Shown: piece after piece, positions 18,274-24,983 of the stretch
How the letters are laid out: each line of letters begins with the position of its first letter
How positions within the stretch are numbered: the first letter of the stretch is position 1
NCBI RefSeq assembly: GCF_963677155.1
Contig: NZ_OY781884.1
Location: 1,854,501-1,918,500 of the forward strand
Direction of reading: 5' to 3'
DNA from: an uncultured Draconibacterium sp.
GTDB lineage: Bacteria > Bacteroidota > Bacteroidia > Bacteroidales > Prolixibacteraceae
DNA: 64,000 bases
The notes under the pieces: model-generated
Told to the model about the DNA's origin: nothing
The model's input: the letters and a program-made list of their open reading frames with translations, nothing else
Databases searched by the model: none
Position numbers and translations under genes: made by a program

Positions 18274-19533
18274 CTATCGTCTTTCTTTCACCTGCGATGC
18301 ATCAACCAGCTTGTAAAGTTTATCGGCCCGGCGGATTACTTCATCGATAGGCACAGAGATACGCTGCCCTTTCACCCCTTCGTCAACCGGTTTTAAATCG
18401 AAACGAATTTCGGAAACGGTGTTTTGATAAACCCCTGTTGTTGGGCCGGTAACAACAATCTCTTCCCCCACTTTCAGGTTATTGGTTTCGAGCTTAAACT
18501 CGGCAACTCCGATTTTTTTGAAGTAGTTAGTACATTTCCCAATATACAATTTGCGCTTACTGGCTCTTGATCCGTAGTTTTTGCTCCATTCACCCAAACG
18601 CTGACCAAGGTAATAACCATCCCAAAATCCGCGGTTAAACACGGTTTCTAAACGATTGTTCCAGTCTTCCACTTTCTCTTCGGTAAACGATTCATCGAAA
18701 TAAGCATCAACAGCCTCGCGGTAACACTGCGCAACGGTTTTTACGTATTCGGCTGAACGGGCACGCCCTTCAATTTTAAGAACCGAAACGCCGGCATCGA
18801 GTATTTTATTTAAAAAATGAATGGTTTTCAAATCTTTGGGCGACATGATGTATTCGTTGTCGATCTCCAGCTCGGCACCGGTTTCCTTATCGGTAACCGT
18901 GTAAGCCCGGCGACAAGTTTGCAAACACGCACCACGGTTTGCCGACGAGTTCATTTCGTGCAAACTGAGGTAACATTTTCCGCTGGTAGCCATACATAGC
19001 GCACCGTGCACAAACATTTCAATTTTCATCAGTTCGCCGTTTGGCCCGGTAATATTTTGCTTTTTAATCTGATCGCTGATTTCCCAAACGCGCCCAAGGT
19101 TCATTTCGCGTGCCAGCACTACTACATCGGCAAAATTTGAGTAAAATTTTACGGCTTCGATGTTGGTAATATTTACCTGCGTTGAAATATGAACTTCAAG
19201 ATTAATCGAACGCGCGTACTGAATAACCGAAACGTCGGCTGCGATAACTGCAGAAACACCGGCTTCTTTGGCGGCATCGATAACTTCATGCATTTTATCC
19301 AGTTCGCCGTCGAAAATTTCCACGTTCATGGTAAGGTAAGTTTTTACCTTATTTTCGGTGGCAACTCTTACGATTTTACGCAGGTCGTCGAGATTAAAAT
19401 TATTAGACGAGCGCGAACGCATGTTGAGGTTTTCAACACCAAAATACACCGATCCGGCTCCTCCCTGGATGGCTGCCATTAACGATTCGTACGAACCTAC
19501 AGGCGCCATTATTTCCACATCTCTTCTTTCCAT
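18274..19533 (-). CDS. U32 family protein (TrhP/YegQ-like tRNA hydroxylation factor)
   Basis: A 419-residue cytoplasmic protein beginning at the U32 core (EIMAPVGSYESLMAAIQGGA). The U32 signature is present as EMFVHGALCMATSGKCYLS, and two more Cys in RGACLQTCRRAY complete the likely iron-sulfur site. Although named peptidases, related proteins such as TrhP are needed for 5-hydroxylation of uridine 34 in tRNA, and this length and layout fit TrhP better than the longer RlhA. A C-terminal beta domain (about 330-400) follows. A -7 box lies 32 bases upstream. Confidence 0.88.
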   Translation of the reverse strand: MERRDVEIMAPVGSYESLMAAIQGGAGSVYFGVENLNMRSRSSNNFNLDDLRKIVRVATENKVKTYLTMNVEIFDGELDKMHEVIDAAKEAGVSAVIAADVSVIQYARSINLEVHISTQVNITNIEAVKFYSNFADVVVLAREMNLGRVWEISDQIKKQNITGPNGELMKIEMFVHGALCMATSGKCYLSLHEMNSSANRGACLQTCRRAYTVTDKETGAELEIDNEYIMSPKDLKTIHFLNKILDAGVSVLKIEGRARSAEYVKTVAQCYREAVDAYFDESFTEEKVEDWNNRLETVFNRGFWDGYYLGQRLGEWSKNYGSRASKRKLYIGKCTNYFKKIGVAEFKLETNNLKVGEEIVVTGPTTGVYQNTVSEIRFDLKPVDEGVKGQRISVPIDEVIRRADKLYKLVDASQVKERR

Positions 19534-19564
19534 TACTTAACCGTGAGTTTTAAAAATTGAGGTG

Positions 19565-19572
19565 CAAAGTTA
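19565..19572 (-). promoter_or_regulatory. -7 box for the U32 gene
   Basis: TAACTTTG on the minus strand matches TAnnTTTG exactly, 32 bases before the start codon at 19533. No -33 TTTG is evident. Confidence 0.5.
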
Positions 19573-19747
19573 AGAGTTTTTGGGAATTACGGATGCCTTC
19601 GTTTTGAGTGAGCATATAACTAACTATACGAGCTGCAACCTGCTATAAAACACAAAATAAAATTGTGCATATGTTTACTATAAGCCTTAACTTGAAGTGA
19701 ATTATATGTTTAACCTCGTATCCCCGATACGAACAAAAATCAACAAA

Positions 19748-20488
19748 ATGTCAGACCGAGAAGATTATGATGCATGTTACGATGCATTTATGGCCATTCC
19801 GGCCGAAGAAGTAAAAACACCTGGAATTCCTGTAGAATCAGCAATTCAGGAAAACGAGAACCTTCATATATGGAGCGTCGACGACAAAACCGAACTAATA
19901 GGGGCAGGCCTGCCCGAAATCACAATTGATTCGTTAACTATACGTAACGGTGCATGCCGCACAGCCGAAGCCCTGTGGAAACGCGAACAGCATACGCCAC
20001 AGGATGCCAAAAAAGAATGGGAAGAGCGGGCTCCGGCTGCTTACGAACTGCACGGCCGGTTGCTGCACGACTTCCGGTATGCCTACCGGAACGACCAGCG
20101 CCTGTTAAAAAAGGTGAGTGATATTGCCGACGGAACCGGCGATGCCGATATGATACAGGATTTAAGCAACCTGGTTGCCCTGGGTGAGGCCAATCCCGAA
20201 CCATTGGATCTAATTAATTTTGATTTTACTTTACTTCCGTTGGCGGCTACCACTGCCGACGAACTGGCCATTGTGTTGGCACAAGCCAATGGCGAAAAGG
20301 AAATCGACCACCAGGTGAAAATTACCCGCGACCGTGCCTACACCTACATGCAACAAGCGGCCAACGAAATTAAAAACTGCGGCCGCTATGTATTCTGGAA
20401 AAACGAAGCACGATTGAAAGGCTACCGCAATATTTATAAAAACAAACATCGTAGCTCGGGAAACAACGACAGTGAGAGGGACGATTAA
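19748..20488 (+). CDS. Unknown acidic helical protein
   Basis: A 246-residue protein with no signal peptide or membrane segment. The ATG at 19748 is preferred because the next residues (MSDREDYDACYDAF) are hydrophilic and helical, while the upstream extension from 19697 looks like untranslated DNA. The protein is rich in Asp, Glu and Ala and mostly helical; the middle (TPQDAKKEWEERAPAAYELHGRL...FRYAYRND) and the end (DRAYTYMQQAANEIKNCGRYVFWKNEARLKGYRN) look like a helical bundle with a basic tail. I do not recognise the family. It is followed by its own terminator. Confidence 0.75.
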   Translation: MSDREDYDACYDAFMAIPAEEVKTPGIPVESAIQENENLHIWSVDDKTELIGAGLPEITIDSLTIRNGACRTAEALWKREQHTPQDAKKEWEERAPAAYELHGRLLHDFRYAYRNDQRLLKKVSDIADGTGDADMIQDLSNLVALGEANPEPLDLINFDFTLLPLAATTADELAIVLAQANGEKEIDHQVKITRDRAYTYMQQAANEIKNCGRYVFWKNEARLKGYRNIYKNKHRSSGNNDSERDD

Positions 20489-20509
20489 TTTTTGGTATTT
20501 GTGAGTTCT

Positions 20510-20545
20510 ACCGGGGTAGTGAAGAAACTGCCCCGGTTTATTTTG
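20510..20545 (+). terminator. Terminator after the unknown acidic protein gene
   Basis: Stem ACCGGGG...CCCCGGT (with an inner AGT/ACT pairing) followed by TTATTTTG, about 25 bases after the stop codon. Confidence 0.6.
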
Positions 20546-20592
20546 CTCTATCCCCTGGCAAAAAGTTAATTTATACACATAAAAACCTCCCC

Positions 20593-20616
20593 TTGACCTT
20601 TCCTAAAATAGCTTGA
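20593..20616 (+). repeat. Left terminal inverted repeat of the IS3-family element
   Basis: Starts with TG and contains the 15-bp core identical to the opposite end. It is preceded by the CCT target duplication. Confidence 0.88.
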
Positions 20617-20815
20617 CAGATTATTACTTTCTTTACTGATAGGAGTAAATGATTTTTTCTCATTTACTGTTTTACAAAACTACTAAGTTTTTCTTTACTG
20701 TTCTTTCCTGCGTTTTCATTTTTTGTTTCTGCAAAGTCCGACATGATTTTGTGTATGCCCTAAAACTGGCGACAGGTAAATTTTATCCTCCTGTAGTTTC
20801 TTACAGTATTATTTT

Positions 20816-21736
20816 TTAATCCTGGTTTGCAGGAACACTCTGCAGGCTTTCCCCTGTTTCCGCATTCGCCTTATAATGCCGCTTTTTCCAGTGTTTTTTT
20901 AGTACTCCTGTATGCAAGTGTGCATCTGTTGGAAACATGAAGTCTACGCTGCGGTGAGGCCGTTTGTTGTTGTATTTGTACACCGCAACTTTTGTGGCTT
21001 CAAGCGCTTCCCGATAATCAGAAAATGTATGGTTTAAATCGTATTCGTCCTTTAAAATCCCATTAACCCTTTCGGCTATTGCATTTTCGTACGGATCGCC
21101 GTTTTCGGTCATCGAGATATTTATTTTCGAGCCCTTCAGAAAGTTCACATAGTCGTTACAACAGTATTGTATCCCCCGGTCAGAATGATGGATGAGACCT
21201 TGTTTCACTCCCTCGCCTGCAACTGCCATACGCAAGGCGTTTAATGCCCCTTCGCTGGTTAAATCGGGCCAGAGGCACCAGCCTACTATCTTCTTCGAAT
21301 AGGCATCGGTTACCAGTGAAAGGTAAACAAAGCCTTTTTCGGTGCGGATATAGGTAATGTCGCTCACCCATAAGCGCCCTGAGCTGAGTAGTTCTATCTC
21401 CCGGATCAGGTTGGAATATTTACGGTAAAAATGGTTCGAATTCGTGGTTTTAGGTCCTCTTCTTTTACGTTTTACCAATAAACCGTGTTCGCGCAAAAGG
21501 TAGTAGAATTTGTCACGTCCATATTTAATATTATGGTCCTGTAACTGCGGCGCTATCAAATGATGGAGCTTCTCGGCCCCCATGCGAGGGTGATCCCCAC
21601 GCAGCTCTTTTACCAATGTTAATATAAATACTTCCTGCATTTGAAGCCCCGACTGGCGCTTTTTGCTGTCGTACCAGGCCTGACGGCTAAACCCAAACAG
21701 TCCGCACAGTACCGCTTTGCTTGTTAGCGGGTACAT
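20816..21736 (-). CDS. IS3-family transposase OrfB (DDE integrase domain)
   Basis: A 306-residue catalytic part. An HTH_21 region (VKELRGDHPRMGAEKLHHLI) precedes the rve integrase core. The DDE triad can be read as Asp in RLWVSDITYIRTEKGF, Asp in GLIHHSDRGIQY, and Glu in ENAIAERVNGILKDEY. Its frame is open upstream without stops through the slippery site inside orfA, so the active enzyme is expected to be an OrfAB fusion made by -1 frameshifting; the ATG at 21736 may serve only for free OrfB. Confidence 0.93.
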   Translation of the reverse strand: MYPLTSKAVLCGLFGFSRQAWYDSKKRQSGLQMQEVFILTLVKELRGDHPRMGAEKLHHLIAPQLQDHNIKYGRDKFYYLLREHGLLVKRKRRGPKTTNSNHFYRKYSNLIREIELLSSGRLWVSDITYIRTEKGFVYLSLVTDAYSKKIVGWCLWPDLTSEGALNALRMAVAGEGVKQGLIHHSDRGIQYCCNDYVNFLKGSKINISMTENGDPYENAIAERVNGILKDEYDLNHTFSDYREALEATKVAVYKYNNKRPHRSVDFMFPTDAHLHTGVLKKHWKKRHYKANAETGESLQSVPANQD

Positions 21737-21750
21737 GTGCGTTAGTACAC

Positions 21751-22155
21751 CTACTGCTTGGGGCCAGACTTTTTTCTGATCTCGAGTTTGTAGTCGTTCT
21801 CGGCAATGTCGATCATGGTGTTCAGCGCAACGTTTTTCATTTGCGCCAGTTCCAGCTGCTTCTCCAGCTCTTTGATGCGTTTTTCCAAGGCCTTGTTATC
21901 TGCTCTTTCTTTTGAACTCATAGACTGCAAAGATAAGTGGATTTCGTCGGAATATTTGACTTGCCAGTGCTTGTACGTCTTATCAAATCGATGTGGTAAA
22001 TTAAATTTTTCACGAGCTTCAGTCACACTCATCCGTCCGGAATCAAGTTCGGCTATTAACCAACGCCGAAAACTGGTCTCGTAATTACTGTAATCTACTT
22101 TTTTCTGATTAAAACCTTCCATATTATCCGAAAGGTTAGTGCTGATTTTTTTCAT
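21751..22155 (-). CDS. IS3-family transposase OrfA (HTH protein)
   Basis: A 134-residue protein with a helix-turn-helix region (RRWLIAELDSGRMSVTEAREKFNLP) and a C-terminal coiled coil or leucine zipper (ADNKALEKRIKELEKQLELAQ) used for dimerisation. It binds the terminal repeats. The slippery heptamer lies 6 codons before its stop. Confidence 0.9.
   Translation of the reverse strand: MKKISTNLSDNMEGFNQKKVDYSNYETSFRRWLIAELDSGRMSVTEAREKFNLPHRFDKTYKHWQVKYSDEIHLSLQSMSSKERADNKALEKRIKELEKQLELAQMKNVALNTMIDIAENDYKLEIRKKSGPKQ
21769..21775 (-). other. Programmed -1 frameshift site A_AAA_AAG
   Basis: On the minus strand the orfA frame reads AGA AAA AAG, which contains the canonical slippery heptamer A AAA AAG. 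The -1 frame then runs open into orfB (AAA AAA GTC TGG CCC and onward) with no stop before the ATG of orfB. This is the standard IS3 strategy to make the OrfAB transposase. Confidence 0.85.
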
Positions 22156-22173
22156 TTTTGCTTAACTTTTTTA

Positions 22174-22197
22174 GTCAAGCTATTTTAGTATAAGACA
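22174..22197 (-). repeat. Right terminal inverted repeat of the IS3-family element
   Basis: Inverted copy of the left end with the same 15-bp core, ending in CA and followed by the CCT target duplication. Confidence 0.88.
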
Positions 22198-22377
22198 CCT
22201 GTTTTTTACCCTGCCAAACAATCATTTACATAAGTTTTGATTACATTTAGTGCACTAAACAACAAAATACCCGATACATTGAATACGTCTCTTGCAAAAA
22301 ACAAACAGAAAATCAGCCCGAATTACCTCTACAAGAAAAACATTATCAACACATTACAACAATGCATTCTAATAAGA

Positions 22378-22400
22378 TGCATGTTGCATTGCTACATGCA
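22378..22400. repeat. Small palindrome upstream of the membrane-gene cluster
   Basis: TGCATGT / ACATGCA, a perfect 7-bp stem with a 9-base loop, followed at once by ACGTTAG. A similar CAACGTTTAG occurs at 23148, after the gene at 22769-23155. Whether these mark a cassette boundary is uncertain. Confidence 0.35.
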
Positions 22401-22458
22401 CATACGTTAGCTTTCATTGTGAAAAAGAGCTGCAAAACACTAACTTACAAATAGAAAT

Positions 22459-22718
22459 ATGGGAACATTTTCAAAAATATTAGTTGCTTTTCTAATTTCG
22501 GATTTTATTAGTGCATCTATGGCTGCATTCACAAAAGTAGCATACAAAAATAAATTTTCTTCTGAGTTAAGTACTTATGAGAATGGAGTAAAAATGGGAC
22601 AATTAGTTTTGGTGGTAGACTGAAACTCTTTCTCATTAACCTACTAGCAGGATTTATCGCTCCACCTGTATATTTTAAGGCAATTATAATCTTGATTTTT
22701 ATTTTGTTATTCTTCTAA
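22459..22718 (+). pseudogene. Frameshifted small membrane protein gene
   Basis: An ATG at 22459 opens a 54-codon frame (MGTFSKILVAFLISDFISAS...) that ends at 22623. In another frame, overlapping the end of the first, a hydrophobic sequence continues (GRLKLFLINLLAGFIAPPVYF... to a TAA at 22716-22718). Joined, they give a protein of about 85 residues with two membrane segments. A single-base indel near 22605-22620 explains the break best. A real short 54-residue protein is the alternative. Confidence 0.5.
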
Positions 22719-22768
22719 AAATCAATAAATGTCCAAACTCCATCGAAAAATATTAAAGCGAAATAAAT

Positions 22769-23155
22769 ATGGAAAGATTAATGGAAAATGACTTTTTTCA
22801 AAGCAAACTGGGTCTTGTTTTGAGATGGCTTCTATTTTTACCAACAGCATTGTTAGCCGCCATAATTACAGGTTTTGTTGTACGATTAGCACAGGCGAGT
22901 ACTGGAAATGTGTCAATTATTGCAGCATCTGCAATGTCAGCATCTGCTTTTATGTATTGTATCCTAGTAATTGTTCCCCGTTGGAAAATGACATTTTTAT
23001 GGTTTTTCTTTATAGTTAGATTGATAATGACAGTTATTTGGTTTACCGACCCAAGCTCATCTGAATTAACATTGTTTGGTTTGATTATTCAAGAAGTAAC
23101 AACATTAGGATTCTTACTTTACATTATACTTCGTATAGCAAAAGACAACGTTTAG
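22769..23155 (+). CDS. Unknown small integral membrane protein
   Basis: A 128-residue protein with four predicted membrane segments (about 18-38, 47-66, 72-90 and 103-122) and no recognised motif. It follows the frameshifted membrane gene by 50 bases and precedes another membrane-anchored gene by 15, so these may be one transcription unit. The cluster lies between the IS3 element and the RAYT locus, in a patch with the look of acquired DNA. Confidence 0.7.
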   Translation: MERLMENDFFQSKLGLVLRWLLFLPTALLAAIITGFVVRLAQASTGNVSIIAASAMSASAFMYCILVIVPRWKMTFLWFFFIVRLIMTVIWFTDPSSSELTLFGLIIQEVTTLGFLLYIILRIAKDNV

Positions 23156-23170
23156 TAAAACTTAAAAATT

Positions 23171-23497
23171 ATGAAAATAATATTATTAGTTCTTGGACTT
23201 ATCATTATTTGGTTCATTCGTCAGTATATAAAAGCAAAGTCACATAAAATAGACACCGACGCTTTTTTAGAAAATGTAATTAAATACAAGGTTGTCGAAA
23301 AATATGGAGATGGACTAAAGTGGGCATTATACTTATATACAAACAAAGGAAATGAACAATGGAATGAAACGATTCCTGGTAGTTTTGCTGCTCGCGATGC
23401 AGACAAAGGTGATTTGACGATGGTTTTTCATTCTTATGAATCAGCAAGGGATTATGCTGCAAATTACTTTGTAAACGCAACACAAATTGAAGACTAA
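23171..23497 (+). CDS. Unknown membrane-anchored small protein
   Basis: A 108-residue protein with one N-terminal membrane helix (MKIILLVLGLIIIWFIRQYI) and a soluble C-terminal domain containing KYKVVEKYGDGLKWALYLYT and a conserved-looking FHSYESARDYAANYF. I do not recognise the family. It ends seven bases before the left REP-like palindrome. Confidence 0.7.
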   Translation: MKIILLVLGLIIIWFIRQYIKAKSHKIDTDAFLENVIKYKVVEKYGDGLKWALYLYTNKGNEQWNETIPGSFAARDADKGDLTMVFHSYESARDYAANYFVNATQIED

Positions 23498-23503
23498 TTC
23501 TCG

Positions 23504-23529
23504 CCCTGCCCCTCGTTTGCAACGAGGGG
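23504..23529 (+). repeat. REP-like palindrome, left of the RAYT gene
   Basis: CCCTG followed by a perfect 9-bp hairpin CCCCTCGTT-tgc-AACGAGGGG. An inverted copy with one change flanks the gene on the other side (24163-24188). Confidence 0.75.
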
Positions 23530-23579
23530 CTCGCATTCAGTCGATTGTATCGACATTTATCTTTACCTTTAAAACAAAA

Positions 23580-24131
23580 ATGCCCGCAGACAATTATTTC
23601 ATCTCCGACCAAAACGCAAGCTACTTTTTAACATTTACTGTTGTTAACTGGCTTGATGTGTTTACAAGAAAAGAATATAAAATCGCAGTTGTTGATTCGC
23701 TCAATTACTGCATAAAAAACAAAGGCTTAACTGTTTTTGCCTGGTGTTTAATGTCGAATCATTTACATCTGGTATGTCGTGCTAAGGAAAGAAATAGTAT
23801 TAGTGCAATAGTTCGCGATTTTAAAAAGTTTACCTCTAAAGCTATTGTGAAAATGATTCAGGAAATACCGGAAAGCAGGAGAGATTGGTTGCTGTATCAT
23901 TTTGAATCTGCCGGGAAGTTTGACAACCGGATTCAGCACTTTAAATTTTGGCAGGAGACAAATCATGCAGTGCTGCTGGACACTTCAGAAAAGATTGATC
24001 AGCGCATAAACTATACACATGAGAATCCGGTTAAGGCCTTGATTGTCGCTCAGGCGCATGAATATTTGTTCAGCTCGGCCATTGATTATTCAGGGACGAA
24101 AGGCTTGGTGGATGTTGAAACTGATGTTTAG
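23580..24131 (+). CDS. RAYT: REP-associated tyrosine transposase (Y1/IS200-like)
   Basis: A 183-residue protein. The ATG at 23580 is chosen because the upstream extension from 23487 would read through the REP palindrome. Hallmarks of the Y1 transposase clan: HUH-like metal motif as SNHLHLV near residue 60, start motif YFLTFTVVNWLDVFTRKEY, and the Tyr-containing helix QRINYTHENPVKALIV near the end. RAYTs are domesticated single-strand transposases that act on REP hairpins; the inverted pair of palindromes around this gene fits that. It stands alone. Confidence 0.88.
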   Translation: MPADNYFISDQNASYFLTFTVVNWLDVFTRKEYKIAVVDSLNYCIKNKGLTVFAWCLMSNHLHLVCRAKERNSISAIVRDFKKFTSKAIVKMIQEIPESRRDWLLYHFESAGKFDNRIQHFKFWQETNHAVLLDTSEKIDQRINYTHENPVKALIVAQAHEYLFSSAIDYSGTKGLVDVETDV

Positions 24132-24162
24132 CATGATGTCGTTACAAACGACAAGAAGCTTA

Positions 24163-24188
24163 CCCCTCGTTGCAAACAAGGGGCAGGG
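24163..24188 (-). repeat. REP-like palindrome, right of the RAYT gene
   Basis: Read on the minus strand it is CCCTG + CCCCTTGTT-tgc-AACGAGGGG, identical to the left copy except for one base that makes a G-T pair. A further perfect hairpin GTCGTT-aca-AACGAC lies at 24138-24152, just after the RAYT stop. Confidence 0.75.
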
Positions 24189-24206
24189 AAAGCCCAAAAA
24201 CAGCGA

Positions 24207-24235
24207 TGCCCTCACTCCGACTCAGAGTAAGGGCA
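24207..24235 (-). terminator. Probable terminator of the RND/ABC export cluster
   Basis: A 9-of-10-bp stem TGCCCTTACT / AGTGAGGGCA on the minus strand, followed a few bases later by five T residues. It lies 20 bases beyond the stop of the last gene of the cluster. Confidence 0.55.
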
Positions 24236-24254
24236 CCACCTCTATTCTTATTGC

Positions 24255-24977
24255 TTAAACAAACTTTTCGCGTTTCTGTAAATTATAGAGGCCGTACAAA
24301 ACAAACACCAATGTGGCGATCCCCATAAAAATCCGGTTCTTATGGATTATTCCTATCCAGATCACTTCATTCAGGTTATTTGGAATTTCAAACGGATTAA
24401 GAAAGATATCCCACTGCGTATTTTGCATTCCCGTATCCTGAAGTATAATTAATGCAACACCTATTAACACCATTGCCACAGCCGTTCCGTTACCATTTTT
24501 TATAACAGTTGAAAACATAAACGACATTGACCCTAAAAATATGATCGGATACATGAGTTGATACGACATTTCCAGCAGGTTAATTTTGTATAGAAGTACC
24601 GAAGCCAGGGCTGAAAAAAGTACGATAATAACAAACACAAGTGTGTAGATCATTACCAAACGCACCAACCAAACTTTATAGCGGTAGTTCGGAATTCCGA
24701 AAAGTATTTCCAGCATCCGCGAATCATCGTCGTTTTGTATACCAAAAACCGACGGGTAAAAGATGAGCAAAATGCCCGGAAATATCAGTAAGTTATACAC
24801 CACATCTTCCGACATGGAGACACCGTTATATACCGTTTGTATGGCAAAAAACAAAAAGAATGCAAGTGCTGCTATTAAAAACCATATAAACCGGTTGGCA
24901 AAAATGATCCTTAAATTATACCGTATCATTTTAATTAAAATATACAGCCTGTTTTTTATTTCGAATTGTCTTTCCAT
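24255..24977 (-). CDS. ABC-2 type permease
   Basis: A 240-residue membrane protein with six predicted membrane segments (first near 28-48, last near 213-230), arranged like an ABC-2 exporter subunit; PSVFGIQNDDDSRMLEILFGIPNY resembles the cytosolic loop of Nod/Gld-type permeases. It starts six bases after the RND-ABC fusion gene stops, so the two are surely co-translated. It is the likely membrane partner for the ATPase domain fused to the RND pump. It is the last gene of the 16-kb cluster. Confidence 0.85.
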   Translation of the reverse strand: MERQFEIKNRLYILIKMIRYNLRIIFANRFIWFLIAALAFFLFFAIQTVYNGVSMSEDVVYNLLIFPGILLIFYPSVFGIQNDDDSRMLEILFGIPNYRYKVWLVRLVMIYTLVFVIIVLFSALASVLLYKINLLEMSYQLMYPIIFLGSMSFMFSTVIKNGNGTAVAMVLIGVALIILQDTGMQNTQWDIFLNPFEIPNNLNEVIWIGIIHKNRIFMGIATLVFVLYGLYNLQKREKFV

Positions 24978-24983
24978 AATTCC

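Larger units (their letters stand above)
20593..22197 (-). mobile_element. Intact IS3-family insertion sequence
   Basis: A 1605-bp element. Its ends are TG...CA inverted repeats that share a perfect 15-bp core CTAAAATAGCTTGAC (20602-20616 and, inverted, 22174-22188) and partial matches out to the tips. A 3-bp direct repeat CCT flanks it (20590-20592 and 22198-22200), the expected target duplication. Inside are orfA and orfB with a -1 frameshift signal. All parts look functional, so the insertion may be recent. It lies between genes. Confidence 0.92.

Noticed and set aside
22402-23160. Integron attC sites around the small membrane genes
   Set aside because: Only short ACGTTAG-like words are shared; the paired core boxes and the long imperfect hairpin of an attC site are not evident.
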